A stretch of DNA of 64,000 nt from Plut-88900 sp965116945 (GCA_965116945.1 OZ220734.1:2914001-2978000), one strand, 5' to 3'. Counted from the first letter of the stretch, positions 9,059-17,444 are shown. A program made the numbers and translations. Notes: generated by a model not told the origin, from the sequence alone.

Positions 9059-9802
9059 CTATCCCACTGCTGCGGGTACTCGGGTGGAGAGGAGTTCGCC
9101 ATAGCCTGTGATAGGAGCGTCCCATCCCATCTTGTCTAGCAGGCACCAGATTGAGGCCTGGTTTGCCGTCACTACCATCTTGCCAGTACGGGCTTCCAAC
9201 TCCTCCACGACTTCAAGGGTGCGCCAGCCGGTGCAAGAAACTAGTAGGGTGTCGGCTTCAGGGAGACAGTGTGCGACGCCGAACTCTAGTACGGTCTCGG
9301 GATCGTGGTCACACATGTTGAAGCCGAAAACCGAGGCATCCGCAGGAGTGTCTACGTTGAGCACTTCGAATCCCCTGGCGGTGAAATACTCGCGGAGGCG
9401 GTCGTTGTTCCACTGCGGGTAGGGCGTGACAACGGATATCTTCCTTGCGCCGATGTGAGACAGGGCCGCTGCGACTGAAGGCGTGGTGGCCACGGCTGGC
9501 ACACCGGAAGCTGCCTCCAACTTTTGGATGATCTCGACATCCCAACCCGGGCCCCGGTAGAAGCTGCCAGTAGTACAACAGTAGGCTACAGCATCAACCT
9601 CAGCCTGCCTGAGATATTTGGCGGCCGTGTCGATTTCGTTGTTCATTCGGTCCATGCGGTCTGCGCCGGAGATGTCGAATCCGTCCCACAGACGCTGGCC
9701 ATGGATGGAGTACCCCTGCAGGCCGAAGGCGAGGGCGAAGTCGGCCTCGCTGGTTGAGTCCTGGGCAGGCATTATCAGACCAATTCTCTTCCTTGGACTC
9801 AT
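9059..9802 (-). CDS. Asp/Glu racemase superfamily protein (maleate isomerase / arylmalonate decarboxylase type)
   Basis: The product has 247 residues. The two catalytic-cysteine positions of the superfamily are visible: AVAYCCTTGSFYRGPGWD (Cys75/76) and TLLVSCTGWRTLE (about Cys194). N-terminal RIGLIMPAQD and the central KISVVTPYPQWNN match the maleate cis-trans isomerase and arylmalonate decarboxylase branch rather than true amino-acid racemases. Chemistry is cofactor-free, through a carbanion or a succinyl-cysteine type intermediate. AAGGAGAG precedes the ATG. It is a paralogue of 9966-10715, sharing the same motif order. The two are separated by 163 bases containing a perfect hairpin. The substrate is unknown. 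Confidence 0.88.
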   Translation of the reverse strand: MSPRKRIGLIMPAQDSTSEADFALAFGLQGYSIHGQRLWDGFDISGADRMDRMNNEIDTAAKYLRQAEVDAVAYCCTTGSFYRGPGWDVEIIQKLEAASGVPAVATTPSVAAALSHIGARKISVVTPYPQWNNDRLREYFTARGFEVLNVDTPADASVFGFNMCDHDPETVLEFGVAHCLPEADTLLVSCTGWRTLEVVEELEARTGKMVVTANQASIWCLLDKMGWDAPITGYGELLSTRVPAAVG

Positions 9803-9892
9803 GGGTATCTCTCCTTCCCCACTCTCTTGGACCCCGATTGGCCGATGATACCAGAATTGCGAGTCGTGAATCTCCCACAGCCCAACAACAGG

Positions 9893-9925
9893 ATCGGGGG
9901 TGATGACATAGCCATCACCCCCGAT
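9893..9925. terminator. Perfect 13-bp hairpin between racemase-fold genes
   Basis: Bases 9893-9905 (ATCGGGGGTGATG) pair perfectly with 9913-9925 around a 7-base loop. It sits 41 bases beyond the stop of the upstream racemase-fold gene and 91 bases before the start of the next. There is no clear U-tract on either strand, so it may be an attenuator, a processing/stability hairpin or a factor-dependent terminator rather than a classical intrinsic terminator. Confidence 0.65.
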
Positions 9926-9965
9926 ATCATATCAGTGAGATTTAAGTTGGGCTTAGATCAGGTTA

Positions 9966-10715
9966 TCAGCTGGCTACGGGGGCAGGCGCAGGGCTTTCAA
10001 GCAAGCTGCCAAAACCTTTGACTGGCTCATCTATGCCCAGGTGCTGGAGGATTAGCCAGAGTGTTGCCTGGTTGGAGGTGACCACGGGCTTGCCAGTCTC
10101 TTTTTCCAACCGTTCGGCAGCTTCCATGGAGCGCCAATCAGTGCACGAGCAGAAGAGGACATCCGCGTCGGGATCACACTTCTCGATACCGTACTCAACG
10201 ATCTCGTCGGGTTCCTGCTCGTATGCCATGATCTCACCAAGGGAAGGCTTGGGATGTGCGTCCACGTTGAGGACTTCGTAGCCTTGGGCCTCCATGTAGG
10301 CTCGTAGCTTGATGTTGTTCCACTCAGGGTAGGGGGTGATAGCGGAAATCTTCTTCGCTCCCTTGAATTCCAGCGCCTTAACCACCGAGGGTGTGGTCGC
10401 AAAAGCCTGCACCCCAGAGGCACTTTCGATTTTCTGTAGCATCTCCTTGTCCCACCCGGGGCCCTTGAAAAAGCTGCCGGTTGTGCATGTGTAAGCAATG
10501 GCGTCCAGTCGGACCGAAGCGAGGTATCTGGCCGCCGAGTCTATCTCTGAGTTCATCTGTTGGAAATGGGTCTCGGGATCGTGGCGGTTGTCTTCCTGCC
10601 ATAGCCGGTGGCCGTGTACAGCAATCCCCCTCGGGGCGAGGACCATCTGGAAGTCAGGCTCGGCGGTGCCGTCTGCCGAGGGCATCATCATGCCGACTCT
10701 TTTTCTGCTCTCCAT
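9966..10715 (-). CDS. Asp/Glu racemase superfamily protein (maleate isomerase / arylmalonate decarboxylase type)
   Basis: This 249-residue paralogue of the next gene has AYTCTTGSFFKGPGWD with Cys77 and VLFCSCTDWRSME with the second cysteine near 196. The first strand RVGMMMPSADGTAEPDF and the KISAITPYPEWNN block match its neighbour closely, pointing to a recent duplication. A canonical AGGAGG lies seven bases before the ATG. It starts 32 bases after the stop of grdA, so it is almost certainly translated from the same transcript as the selenoprotein genes. Such enzymes isomerise or decarboxylate 2-substituted diacids. A role in preparing or processing the reductase substrate is an inference. 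Confidence 0.88.
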   Translation of the reverse strand: MESRKRVGMMMPSADGTAEPDFQMVLAPRGIAVHGHRLWQEDNRHDPETHFQQMNSEIDSAARYLASVRLDAIAYTCTTGSFFKGPGWDKEMLQKIESASGVQAFATTPSVVKALEFKGAKKISAITPYPEWNNIKLRAYMEAQGYEVLNVDAHPKPSLGEIMAYEQEPDEIVEYGIEKCDPDADVLFCSCTDWRSMEAAERLEKETGKPVVTSNQATLWLILQHLGIDEPVKGFGSLLESPAPAPVAS

Positions 10716-10747
10716 AGTCTCGCCTCCTTTACCAGGTAATGGAACTG

Positions 10748-11206
10748 CTATGCCTTGTTGCGGACCTTGTCCAATGCGCTGGCAATCTGGTCTTTCTCCA
10801 GTGCCACATCCATCACCCCGACCTGTGCCTCGTAGGTACCTGCATCCACCGCATCCTTCACTACGGGTTCTACCACATGGTAGACCGGTAGTCCCAAGGG
10901 GACTCCTGCGAGAGGCCCGGCCCAGCTTGGGTCGCCGTGGGTAACGGTCTCTGCGTAGAGCTCGGCACTATTGGCGTCCGGGGAGCCTAGTACCACAATA
11001 ACGTCGTCTTTGCCGTTGGCTTCAATTGCCTTCTTGATTTCTGCCTGACCATCCAGGTCCATGGCGCCAGCGGCAGTTCAGACGAAGCATTGGGTCTGCT
11101 CTATAAGCACCTCCGCACCGGCGCTCCGTACGACCTCGGCGATGGCCGGGCCCTGAACGCCGTCTCGTTCTCCTATGGCGATCACTTTCTTACCTTTGAA
11201 ATCCAA
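10748..11206 (-). CDS. grdA: Glycine/sarcosine/betaine reductase complex component A, selenoprotein GrdA
   Basis: Read through the in-frame TGA at 11080-11078, this gene encodes 152 residues, matching the usual GrdA length. The protein starts (TTG, with AGGAGG six bases upstream) MDFKGKKVIAIGERDGVQGP. It carries the family selenocysteine motif CFVUTAAGAMDLDG with Sec43, and ends with PLAGVPLGLPVYHVVEP and YEAQVGVMDVA, closely matching known GrdA. In glycine reductase, the selenol of component A receives the carboxymethyl group from component B and passes an acetyl thioester to component C. Without Sec recoding only a 104-residue fragment starting at an internal ATG would appear. It lies between grdC and a racemase-fold gene in one operon. 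Confidence 0.95.
11041..11080 (-). promoter_or_regulatory. Selenocysteine TGA and SECIS-like hairpin in grdA
   Basis: TGA occupies 11080-11078. Directly after it, CUGCC (11076-11072) can pair with GGCAG (11045-11041). Inside this stem a second hairpin, GACC-UGGAU-GGUC (11059-11047), presents a G-containing apical loop. Position and shape fit a bacterial SECIS, which lies in the coding RNA just 3' of the UGA and is bound by SelB. The pairing was found by eye; no folding energy was calculated. Confidence 0.7.
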
Positions 11207-11287
11207 GACGCACCTCCTGAGATCTAACGAGGGTTCCTACTAATTTTCAGTATCTGTGAGCAGGTCAAGTCTACACCCAAACCGCGG

Positions 11288-12772
11288 TTACTGACCGGGG
11301 TTGCGTTCCAACATGAATGATATGCCGTCGGAAAGCTGAGTCATGCGGCCTAGGAAAAGACTTCCCTTGGCGTAAAACATGGCCCGGTTTATATCTCCCG
11401 ACAGGATCATTTCCCGGGCGTGGCCCAGGAAGGGCACCGCCGACGCTATGTGGCCCTGCGTCGGGGAGAAGCCTAACATACCGTAGTCTTCAACAAACTG
11501 TTCCAGCGCCGAAGTCTCTATCTCCTTTGCCATCACGGCCATACCGCCCAACATTCGGTAGTTAGTACGGGGGGTGTTGCCGCTGCCCTGGGGTTCGGTG
11601 ATTTCTGGGTTGTGGAGCTCGGTGGCAAACCGGTCAATGTCGGTAATCTTCAAGCCGTGTTCCGTAAGGGGATCGACGACGACGGCCTGGGTGATGGCCT
11701 GGTTAGATGTGCCGGACGAAATGTCGTGCTTGCCGATCATATCGAGCCGGACGTGAGGGTTCTTACCGTCGTCGGGCCCCATGAGAACGGCGATGGATGC
11801 GAGTACGTCTTCCAGCACGGGCATTTCGTGGGTCACGTGGCCCCGATATTTCATACCGAGCTTCGCGAAGGACCCCCCGCCTATGACCGCTACATTTTCA
11901 AATACACCCGACTTGATGAGCGCACCACCCACAATGATTGCGTGGTTCGGTGCGCAGCAAAAGGCCTTGACGTCCGAGCCGGTAGCGTTGAGGCACCCAC
12001 ACATTTCGCCGACAGCCTTGGCTAGGTTGCCACCCCCCCGGTTGTACCTGTCACCAATAGCCTCTTCTCCGCAGCCGAGCAAATAGTCTATGCTTTCGGG
12101 TGGTGTGTCGGGGAAAAGATCATTCAGATTTCTCAATGCCAGGACCGCTGATGCCTTGGCGCATAGGTTCTCGATTAGGAAGTCAGGGGTGAGGGATTTG
12201 TCCTCCTCGTGTCCTCTGCGCAAACAGCCTACGAGTCTGGTCTTGTCCATGTAGAGGGGAAGGGCCTCTTCTTCTGCGATGGCTTTTTCGATGTCGGATA
12301 TGGGGGTTGGGTTGCCTAAGTTGCTCAGATCATCCTCGGAAACCAGGGGATGACCCGACATTGCATCCCGCGCTTCTTCGAGAAATCCCTGCTCCAGCCA
12401 CATCAGATCAAACTGGTCGGATGCTTTCATCCAGCCATAGAATTCGACTTGGGGCATAACTTCGCCGAAGGGGCCTTTGCGAGAAGCCTCGGAGACTGGG
12501 TAATCGAACCAGGGTTGCTGGATGTCTCTCAAATCATCGGGCTGTAAGTTACCGATGAAAACCTGGTGAGGAGGGTAGGCGACCGCGTCTTCAAAGCTGC
12601 GTTGATGACGCTTGATCATATCAAGAACGGCGGGTTCCAATGGTATGTCGCGCGAGGGTTTAGAGCCGAGCCTCACCAAGTCAGGGACATGCGCCAGACA
12701 GTAAGCGACTCCCTTGATAACTGGAGCCGGAGCCTGCCCGTTTGTGTGAGAAATTGCCGGTGATGGTGTCAT
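11288..12772 (-). CDS. grdC: Glycine/sarcosine/betaine reductase component C, beta subunit GrdC
   Basis: This 494-residue protein matches GrdC in length (~510) and sequence. The N-terminal region includes IKGVAYCLAHVPDL, then RSFEDAVAYPPHQVFIGNL, and a later block CGEEAIGDRYNRGGGNLAKA. The segment AFCCAPNHAIIVGGALI is the beta-ketoacyl-synthase-III-like core. The C-terminus has YGMLGFSPTQGHIASAVPFLGHA. Component C normally takes the acetyl group from GrdA selenium/cysteine and, with GrdD, releases acetyl phosphate. GrdD is not in this window. The ATG at 12772 begins 11 bases after the grdB stop with no good ribosome site, implying translational coupling. Confidence 0.93.
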   Translation of the reverse strand: MTPSPAISHTNGQAPAPVIKGVAYCLAHVPDLVRLGSKPSRDIPLEPAVLDMIKRHQRSFEDAVAYPPHQVFIGNLQPDDLRDIQQPWFDYPVSEASRKGPFGEVMPQVEFYGWMKASDQFDLMWLEQGFLEEARDAMSGHPLVSEDDLSNLGNPTPISDIEKAIAEEEALPLYMDKTRLVGCLRRGHEEDKSLTPDFLIENLCAKASAVLALRNLNDLFPDTPPESIDYLLGCGEEAIGDRYNRGGGNLAKAVGEMCGCLNATGSDVKAFCCAPNHAIIVGGALIKSGVFENVAVIGGGSFAKLGMKYRGHVTHEMPVLEDVLASIAVLMGPDDGKNPHVRLDMIGKHDISSGTSNQAITQAVVVDPLTEHGLKITDIDRFATELHNPEITEPQGSGNTPRTNYRMLGGMAVMAKEIETSALEQFVEDYGMLGFSPTQGHIASAVPFLGHAREMILSGDINRAMFYAKGSLFLGRMTQLSDGISFMLERNPGQ

Positions 12773-12783
12773 AGGGAACAGGC

Positions 12784-14094
12784 CTAAGTCGAGAACACGG
12801 TCGGAGAGGCGACCTCGGTCTCAAGGGCCTCAAGCGCCTTCTTGAGCATCTCCTTACGCAACTCTTTCTCACCTTCGTAGCTCTGGCTTGGGTCCCCTAC
12901 AGGGTGTGGGATAGCCTTGCCCTTCACTATCCGACTCGCCCCCACTCCCTCGGCGAGATTGAACAGGGTTGTAACCAGTGCTGTCGGGAGTCCGGCCCTT
13001 TCGAGTTCCTTCTGAAGCGTAGCACCGCTACGCGTACCGGTGCCTCAGGTAGCGGTGAGAATCACCCCTTGGACCCCCGCGGACGCAAGCTCGGCGGCAA
13101 TCTCTTGGCCGAATTGTTTGAAGCTTGCTATTGGCCCCATATTGCCGGTAGTGCTGTAAACATAGTCGTGGAGTTTGCCGATATCTCCTTCTTGCTCCAT
13201 TTCCCTGGCGGCGTCGAGAGGTACCATCCGGTTGGGCTCAGCGCTGGCTGCGGTGGTGTCGAAGCCACCGTGGATGCTCTGGAACTTTTCGGGGGTCATC
13301 TCGGGCTCTTCTGCGGTGTCGAACTTAACCCACTTGGTTGCCCAACCGGACTCCAGCATCTCGGGGTTGCCACGGTGGACGATACCGCCCTCTGTGACGA
13401 TGGCGATGGTTGAATTAGACGCGTCTGCCAGGGCCTCGGCGGGTGGCACCTGCTCGTACTTGGGGAGCGGCCACTCAGTCTTCGGGTCTTCCCCTCGGAG
13501 CTTGCGCATAAGCATGTCTACGGCCCGCTCTGCGGCGGTCTTGTCAGAGAAGCGGTTAACTCGGCGGCCGGTGGGTAAGTACCCCTCTTCCATTGCGGGG
13601 CCCAACTCCACTTTATTGACCAGCTTGGAGGCCAGTCGGGCAATATTCTCCATTGCCTCGGCCATTCCTGCCGCCGAGTCCTTGGTGGAGGCCATCAGCA
13701 CCTTGCCCTTGAAGGTCTCGGCGGCTGGTGCATCCTTGTGGACTCCGGTGAGGACCGGGATATCGAGGCTTTCCTTAACAGCTTGGCATACCTGGCCGCA
13801 CGCCAAGCCGTAGCGACCTGATCCAAACCCCGGACCTGCGATGACGATATCGGGCTTGAACTGGGAGATGAGTTCTACCACTTCTTGGGTGGCCTGCTCG
13901 GAGTTTTCGGAGATGTAGTTGTCACCGCAATATACGGTCCCGACCACTTCGCCCGCATCACCCAAGGCCTGACTGAGGGCCATGCCTGGCCCTATGGCGC
14001 CTTCCCGGGCCCCGGGGCCCACGTTGGCTTTTTCTTCACCGCCAACTCCGGCGAAGAACTGGTTTAGATAATGTACAACCTTAAACTTCGTCAT
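12784..14094 (-). CDS. grdB: Glycine/sarcosine/betaine reductase component B selenoprotein GrdB-like
   Basis: The gene gives 436 residues when the TGA at 13047-13045 is read as selenocysteine (Sec350). It starts MTKFKVVHYLNQFFAGVGGE, a textbook GrdB N-terminus, so I take ATG 14094 rather than one eight codons upstream. IVIAGPGFGSGRYGLACG and VLMASTKDSAAGMAEA also fit. After the TGA the frame continues with conserved GrdB residues, including LERAGLPTALVTTL and GASRIVKGKAIPHPVGDP. The motif is T-U-G-T-G-T-R-S-G, whereas as I recall canonical GrdB has cysteines at the fourth and seventh positions counting Sec as one. GrdB normally holds the Sec that attacks the substrate alpha-carbon after activation by GrdE. 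Confidence 0.93.
13021..13047 (-). promoter_or_regulatory. Selenocysteine TGA and SECIS-like hairpin in grdB
   Basis: The TGA lies at 13047-13045. Immediately downstream in the mRNA, GGCACCG (13044-13038) pairs with CGGUGCU (13027-13021), seven pairs with one G-U, around a 10-base loop that can form two more pairs (UA/UA). The hairpin is directly adjacent to the UGA as in other bacterial SECIS elements. Found by eye; energy not computed. Confidence 0.65.
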
Positions 14095-14176
14095 TTGCCT
14101 CTCCCTCTTCACGCTCACACAGTGCCTGCAGCAAGAGCCGCAGACTAGATTGCATTATACATTACGGGCGCCCGAG

Positions 14177-15196
14177 CTAGTCAGGGAACTGGGGCATTAC
14201 CTCTCTTGCGAAAAGGCGCATGGACTCCAGCACCTCTTCGTGAGTGCCACCAAAGCTCATATTGGCGCAGATGTACTTGATGCCCAAGTCCCGGTACTGC
14301 TCGACCTTCTGGATGGCCTCGTCAGGGTCGCCACTGATGACGTTGTCGAAAACTTCCCAAGGTTCGTAGGGGACGTTCTGGGGCTCTATCATGCCTTGCT
14401 TGACGACACTCGGGCCGGTGTAGACGGTGACGAACTGCTGGTGATTGTAGTGGAGGTGATTTGCCTGCCGTTCTAGCACGTCCTTCTTCTTTGAGACGAA
14501 AGCGTTTCGGAGGATCAGGAGAGGACACTCCTTCTCCGTCTTGCCGTATTCGTCAAGGGCGTCGGCGTAGACTTCGTAAGTGTCTTCAAGGGCTTCGAAG
14601 CCGCTACGGAGAGGGGTATTCATCAGCTTGTAGCCGTGGGACACGGCGTATTGCACGGAGAGGTCGGACTGGCCCGACATCCAGATGGGAGGGTGGGGTT
14701 CCTGCAGGGGCCGGGGCAATACAGTGGTCTCAGGGAATTGCCAGAAGTCACCCTCGTACGAGAAGTCCTCATCGGATGTCCACGCCTTGATCATAATGTC
14801 CAGGCATTCGTTGAACATGGCGCGATTCCGGTCCCTGGGTATCTGTAGCCTTTCAAACTCGTGGACGAAAGCCCCCCGCCCGAGGCCTATCTCCAACCGG
14901 CCTTCGGAAAGTACGTCCGCAAAGGCGATGTCCTGCGCAAGCCTGAGAGGGTGATATAGAGGTATAGGAATTACTGCCGACATGACTCTAAGCTTTACTA
15001 GTTGGGAGACTCTGACGGCGAACATTAGTAGGTTCGGAACAGCGAGGTAATTCATGAAGTAGTGCTCGGGAATTACCACTGCATCGTAACCGAGTTCTTC
15101 GGCGTACTGGGCCTGGTACTCGGCTTCCTTGTAAAGCTCTGCGGCGGGCTTGGACTTGTCGGTGTAATAACAGGGCAGGTAGTAGCTGAATTTCAT
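14177..15196 (-). CDS. LLM class flavin-dependent monooxygenase
   Basis: This 339-residue bacterial-luciferase-fold protein begins MKFSYYLPCYYTDKSKPAAE. It has the barrel segments YDAVVIPEHYFMNYLAVPN, VMSAVIPIPLYHPLRLAQDI and LEIGLGRGAFVHEFERLQ, the last being the flavin-site loop common to the family. HPPIWMSGQSDLSVQYA is also typical. Such enzymes use FMNH2 or F420 and usually oxygen. It sits between the cupin (25 bases upstream) and grdB (82 bases downstream), on the same strand. An oxygenase in the same operon as a selenium reductase is unusual, though an F420-dependent oxidoreductase would not need oxygen. Confidence 0.9.
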   Translation of the reverse strand: MKFSYYLPCYYTDKSKPAAELYKEAEYQAQYAEELGYDAVVIPEHYFMNYLAVPNLLMFAVRVSQLVKLRVMSAVIPIPLYHPLRLAQDIAFADVLSEGRLEIGLGRGAFVHEFERLQIPRDRNRAMFNECLDIMIKAWTSDEDFSYEGDFWQFPETTVLPRPLQEPHPPIWMSGQSDLSVQYAVSHGYKLMNTPLRSGFEALEDTYEVYADALDEYGKTEKECPLLILRNAFVSKKKDVLERQANHLHYNHQQFVTVYTGPSVVKQGMIEPQNVPYEPWEVFDNVISGDPDEAIQKVEQYRDLGIKYICANMSFGGTHEEVLESMRLFAREVMPQFPD

Positions 15197-15221
15197 AGGT
15201 AGGTTTACTTTTCCAGTTCGA

Positions 15222-15644
15222 TTAGATTAGCTTTCCGTCTTCGTCGTATACGCTTCGGTCCCCTCCCGGGGCCCAGCTGAATACAAGGGCTCGCAGGGGT
15301 TCTTCACTGGTAATGCGCATGGCGTGGGAGGTAAAGGCTCCGCCGTAAATGATGGTCCCGGGTTCACATACGAAAGAATCCTCGCCCCAAGTGCAGTCGG
15401 CGGAACCCTGGATTATGTAATACGCCTCCGGCCAGGCGTGGGTGTGGGCCGCGTAGTTGGTGCCGGGGTCAATCTGCAGGATGACGGCGTGAGCGTCTTC
15501 GGTTTGCAGGTGGGCGTTGGGCCCGATAAGGGACTTTTGCCTGAAGGTGTCAAGAAGCGCCTTGGGATAGTTTCCGTATGACTTCAACTCCCCAAGTTCG
15601 TAATTCTTGATGTGATTGGGCCCGTATTCTTCCTTGCCTGCCAT
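15222..15644 (-). CDS. Small cupin-domain protein
   Basis: This 140-residue single cupin shows motif 1 as DPGTNYAAHTHAWPEAYYIIQG (HxH plus Glu) and motif 2 as PGTIIYGGAFTSHAMRI, with the final His. These residues would bind one metal ion. Of two adjacent ATGs, the second (15644) is six bases from AGGAGG and is preferred. The gene follows the amidohydrolase_3 stop within a few bases and precedes the flavin monooxygenase, so it belongs to the operon. It may be a small metal-dependent enzyme such as an isomerase or dioxygenase, or a binding protein. Nothing in the sequence decides this. Confidence 0.85.
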   Translation of the reverse strand: MAGKEEYGPNHIKNYELGELKSYGNYPKALLDTFRQKSLIGPNAHLQTEDAHAVILQIDPGTNYAAHTHAWPEAYYIIQGSADCTWGEDSFVCEPGTIIYGGAFTSHAMRITSEEPLRALVFSWAPGGDRSVYDEDGKLI

Positions 15645-15654
15645 CATGAGCCTC

Positions 15655-17298
15655 CTAGGCGGCGTCTCTCTTGTACACTCGCTTGCCGTTTACCCAAGTC
15701 TCATCAACCCGAATGTCTTTCAACTCTTCCTCTGCTACGTTGAACGGGTCTTTCTCGAGAACCACGAGATCTGCGAGCTTTCCCCCCTCAATCGAACCTT
15801 TGACCTTCTCCTGGAATTCGGAGTATGCGGAGTTGTAGGTGTAAATGCGGATGGCTTCGGCAACCGACACCTTTTCATCGGGCTCGAGAAGGCCCCCCGA
15901 ATAGGTACGTCTGTTGACCATGCACCATATACCGAACATCGGGTTCACAAGCCATGGGTCGGTCCCCGTGCAATCGGAACTGCCTGGAACCTTGAACCCG
16001 GCATCAAGCAGAGTCCTGAACCGGAAGGAAGGGTGGCTGCGCTCAGGCCCGAGATATGGCGCCACGAACTCAGCGACGCTGTAGATGAACGCGGGGTTGG
16101 GACACGGCAAGATCTTTGCTCCGGCTAGGCGGGAGATTGTAAGATCGTCTCGCAGAAGGACGTTGCCAACGTGCTCGGCCCGGTGCCTGAAGGAAGAATC
16201 GTCTCCGACGCCCGCCGGGATTCCGAAGACGGTTTCAAATGTGTCAATCAACTGCTTTATGGCGCGGTCTCCGTTGGTGTGCATGCGCAGCTGAAGGCCG
16301 GCCCTGTGCACCTTACGGATGATCCTTCGGAGTTCACGATCGTCGTAGCCGAGTTTCCCGGTGATGTCGGGGTGGCCTTCGTAGGGATCGTTAAGGGCTG
16401 CGGCTCGGGCGGAGAATCCGCCATCATTGAAGAGCTTGACCCCGCCGAGTCGGAACCATTCATCGTCGAATTCTATATCTCCGATCTCCCTGTTAAGCAC
16501 CTTGTCCAGTGGAAGGGTGCCGGGCACGTGAATGTATACGCTTAGCCTCAAAGGCATTTCACCGCTGTCTATCAATTCACGCATTGCAGTGAGACCAGCG
16601 ACGGTCTCCGACTTCTCCTGTACGGTCGTTACGCCGTTGGCCAGGAAGCGCTCATGCCCGGTGCGACGGATGGCGTCTTTGACAGTTGCGTAGTCGGGCA
16701 TGGGGACGGGGAGCCGATGGTACATGTCCTTCATGCGGCCGGTGGGCTGGCCGGAAGAGTCTCTCTCGATGATCCCGCCTTGAGGGTCGGGCGTGTCGGC
16801 GGTGATGCCCGCGATTTCCAGGACTTTGCTGTTAACTACTACCATGTGGTAGCTGGTCTTAAAGAGGATTGGGTGGTCTGCACTGACGCGGTCGAGGTCG
16901 TGGCGATCGGGATAACGCTTTTCCTCAAGGCGCATATCCTGAAAGAGGCTACCCTGGGCAATTATCCACTCACCCTTGGGCAGTCCAGCTGTGTGTTCCC
17001 GGAGGGTAGTCAGGATTTCATCTATGCTCTCATGAGGAGGTGTATGGCAGCTGACGGCCAGTCCGAGACCAAGGCTGGTGAGTTCCAGGTGGGTATGAGC
17101 ATCGTTGAACCCTGGAAGAAGAGGTCTTCCGGCCAGGTCTACAATCTGGGTGGAGTCCCCATTCAGAGCCATGACCTCATCGTCGTTGCCCACGAACGAG
17201 ATCTTGTTGCCGGAAATAGCTACAGCTTGGGCAATGGTGTCCCGCGCGTCTACGGTGACTACCTTGCCGTTGTGGAATATGACGTCTGCTTGAGGCAT
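15655..17298 (-). CDS. Amidohydrolase family 3 (YtcJ-like) protein
   Basis: The product is 547 residues, typical for YtcJ-type amidohydrolases. It begins MPQADVIFHNGKVVTVDARD, then LPGFNDAHTHLELTSLGL with the HxH metal motif near residue 75. The C-terminus has GSDCTGTDPWLVNPMFGIW and KLADLVVLEKDPF. Related enzymes hydrolyse N-substituted formamides or other amides with zinc. The frame extends upstream to a TTG at 17337 but the added residues are not family-like, so I prefer ATG 17298. It is the first gene of the minus-strand operon that includes the selenoprotein reductase, so its product may feed that system. Confidence 0.9.
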   Translation of the reverse strand: MPQADVIFHNGKVVTVDARDTIAQAVAISGNKISFVGNDDEVMALNGDSTQIVDLAGRPLLPGFNDAHTHLELTSLGLGLAVSCHTPPHESIDEILTTLREHTAGLPKGEWIIAQGSLFQDMRLEEKRYPDRHDLDRVSADHPILFKTSYHMVVVNSKVLEIAGITADTPDPQGGIIERDSSGQPTGRMKDMYHRLPVPMPDYATVKDAIRRTGHERFLANGVTTVQEKSETVAGLTAMRELIDSGEMPLRLSVYIHVPGTLPLDKVLNREIGDIEFDDEWFRLGGVKLFNDGGFSARAAALNDPYEGHPDITGKLGYDDRELRRIIRKVHRAGLQLRMHTNGDRAIKQLIDTFETVFGIPAGVGDDSSFRHRAEHVGNVLLRDDLTISRLAGAKILPCPNPAFIYSVAEFVAPYLGPERSHPSFRFRTLLDAGFKVPGSSDCTGTDPWLVNPMFGIWCMVNRRTYSGGLLEPDEKVSVAEAIRIYTYNSAYSEFQEKVKGSIEGGKLADLVVLEKDPFNVAEEELKDIRVDETWVNGKRVYKRDAA

Positions 17299-17378
17299 GT
17301 CGGAAGCCGGCCAAAGGATGGGCCGGAAACGGCCCAAAACATACCTTTAGCGGGCGTCGGTGTCAATTGGGGAGAAGG

Positions 17379-17430
17379 GGTAGAATCACGAGACCAGGGG
17401 CGTGGTAGAATAGGATGAAGAGATTCTACC
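17379..17430. promoter_or_regulatory. Likely vapBC operator repeats
   Basis: GGTAGAAT occurs at 17379-17386 and 17404-17411, and its inverse ATTCTACC at 17423-17430. The last two form an 8-bp inverted repeat with an 11-base spacer, 14 bases upstream of the vapB ATG. Type II antitoxins usually autoregulate by binding such repeats. The copy of TAGAAT within each could also act as a -10 element, though no good -35 is evident. Confidence 0.5.
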
Positions 17431-17444
17431 CTGGGGAAAATACC

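Noticed and set aside
13045..13047. TGA in grdB as a disabling nonsense mutation
   Set aside because: Position equals the family Sec site, the downstream frame stays GrdB-like, a SECIS-like hairpin follows, and grdA beside it also uses a TGA at its Sec site.
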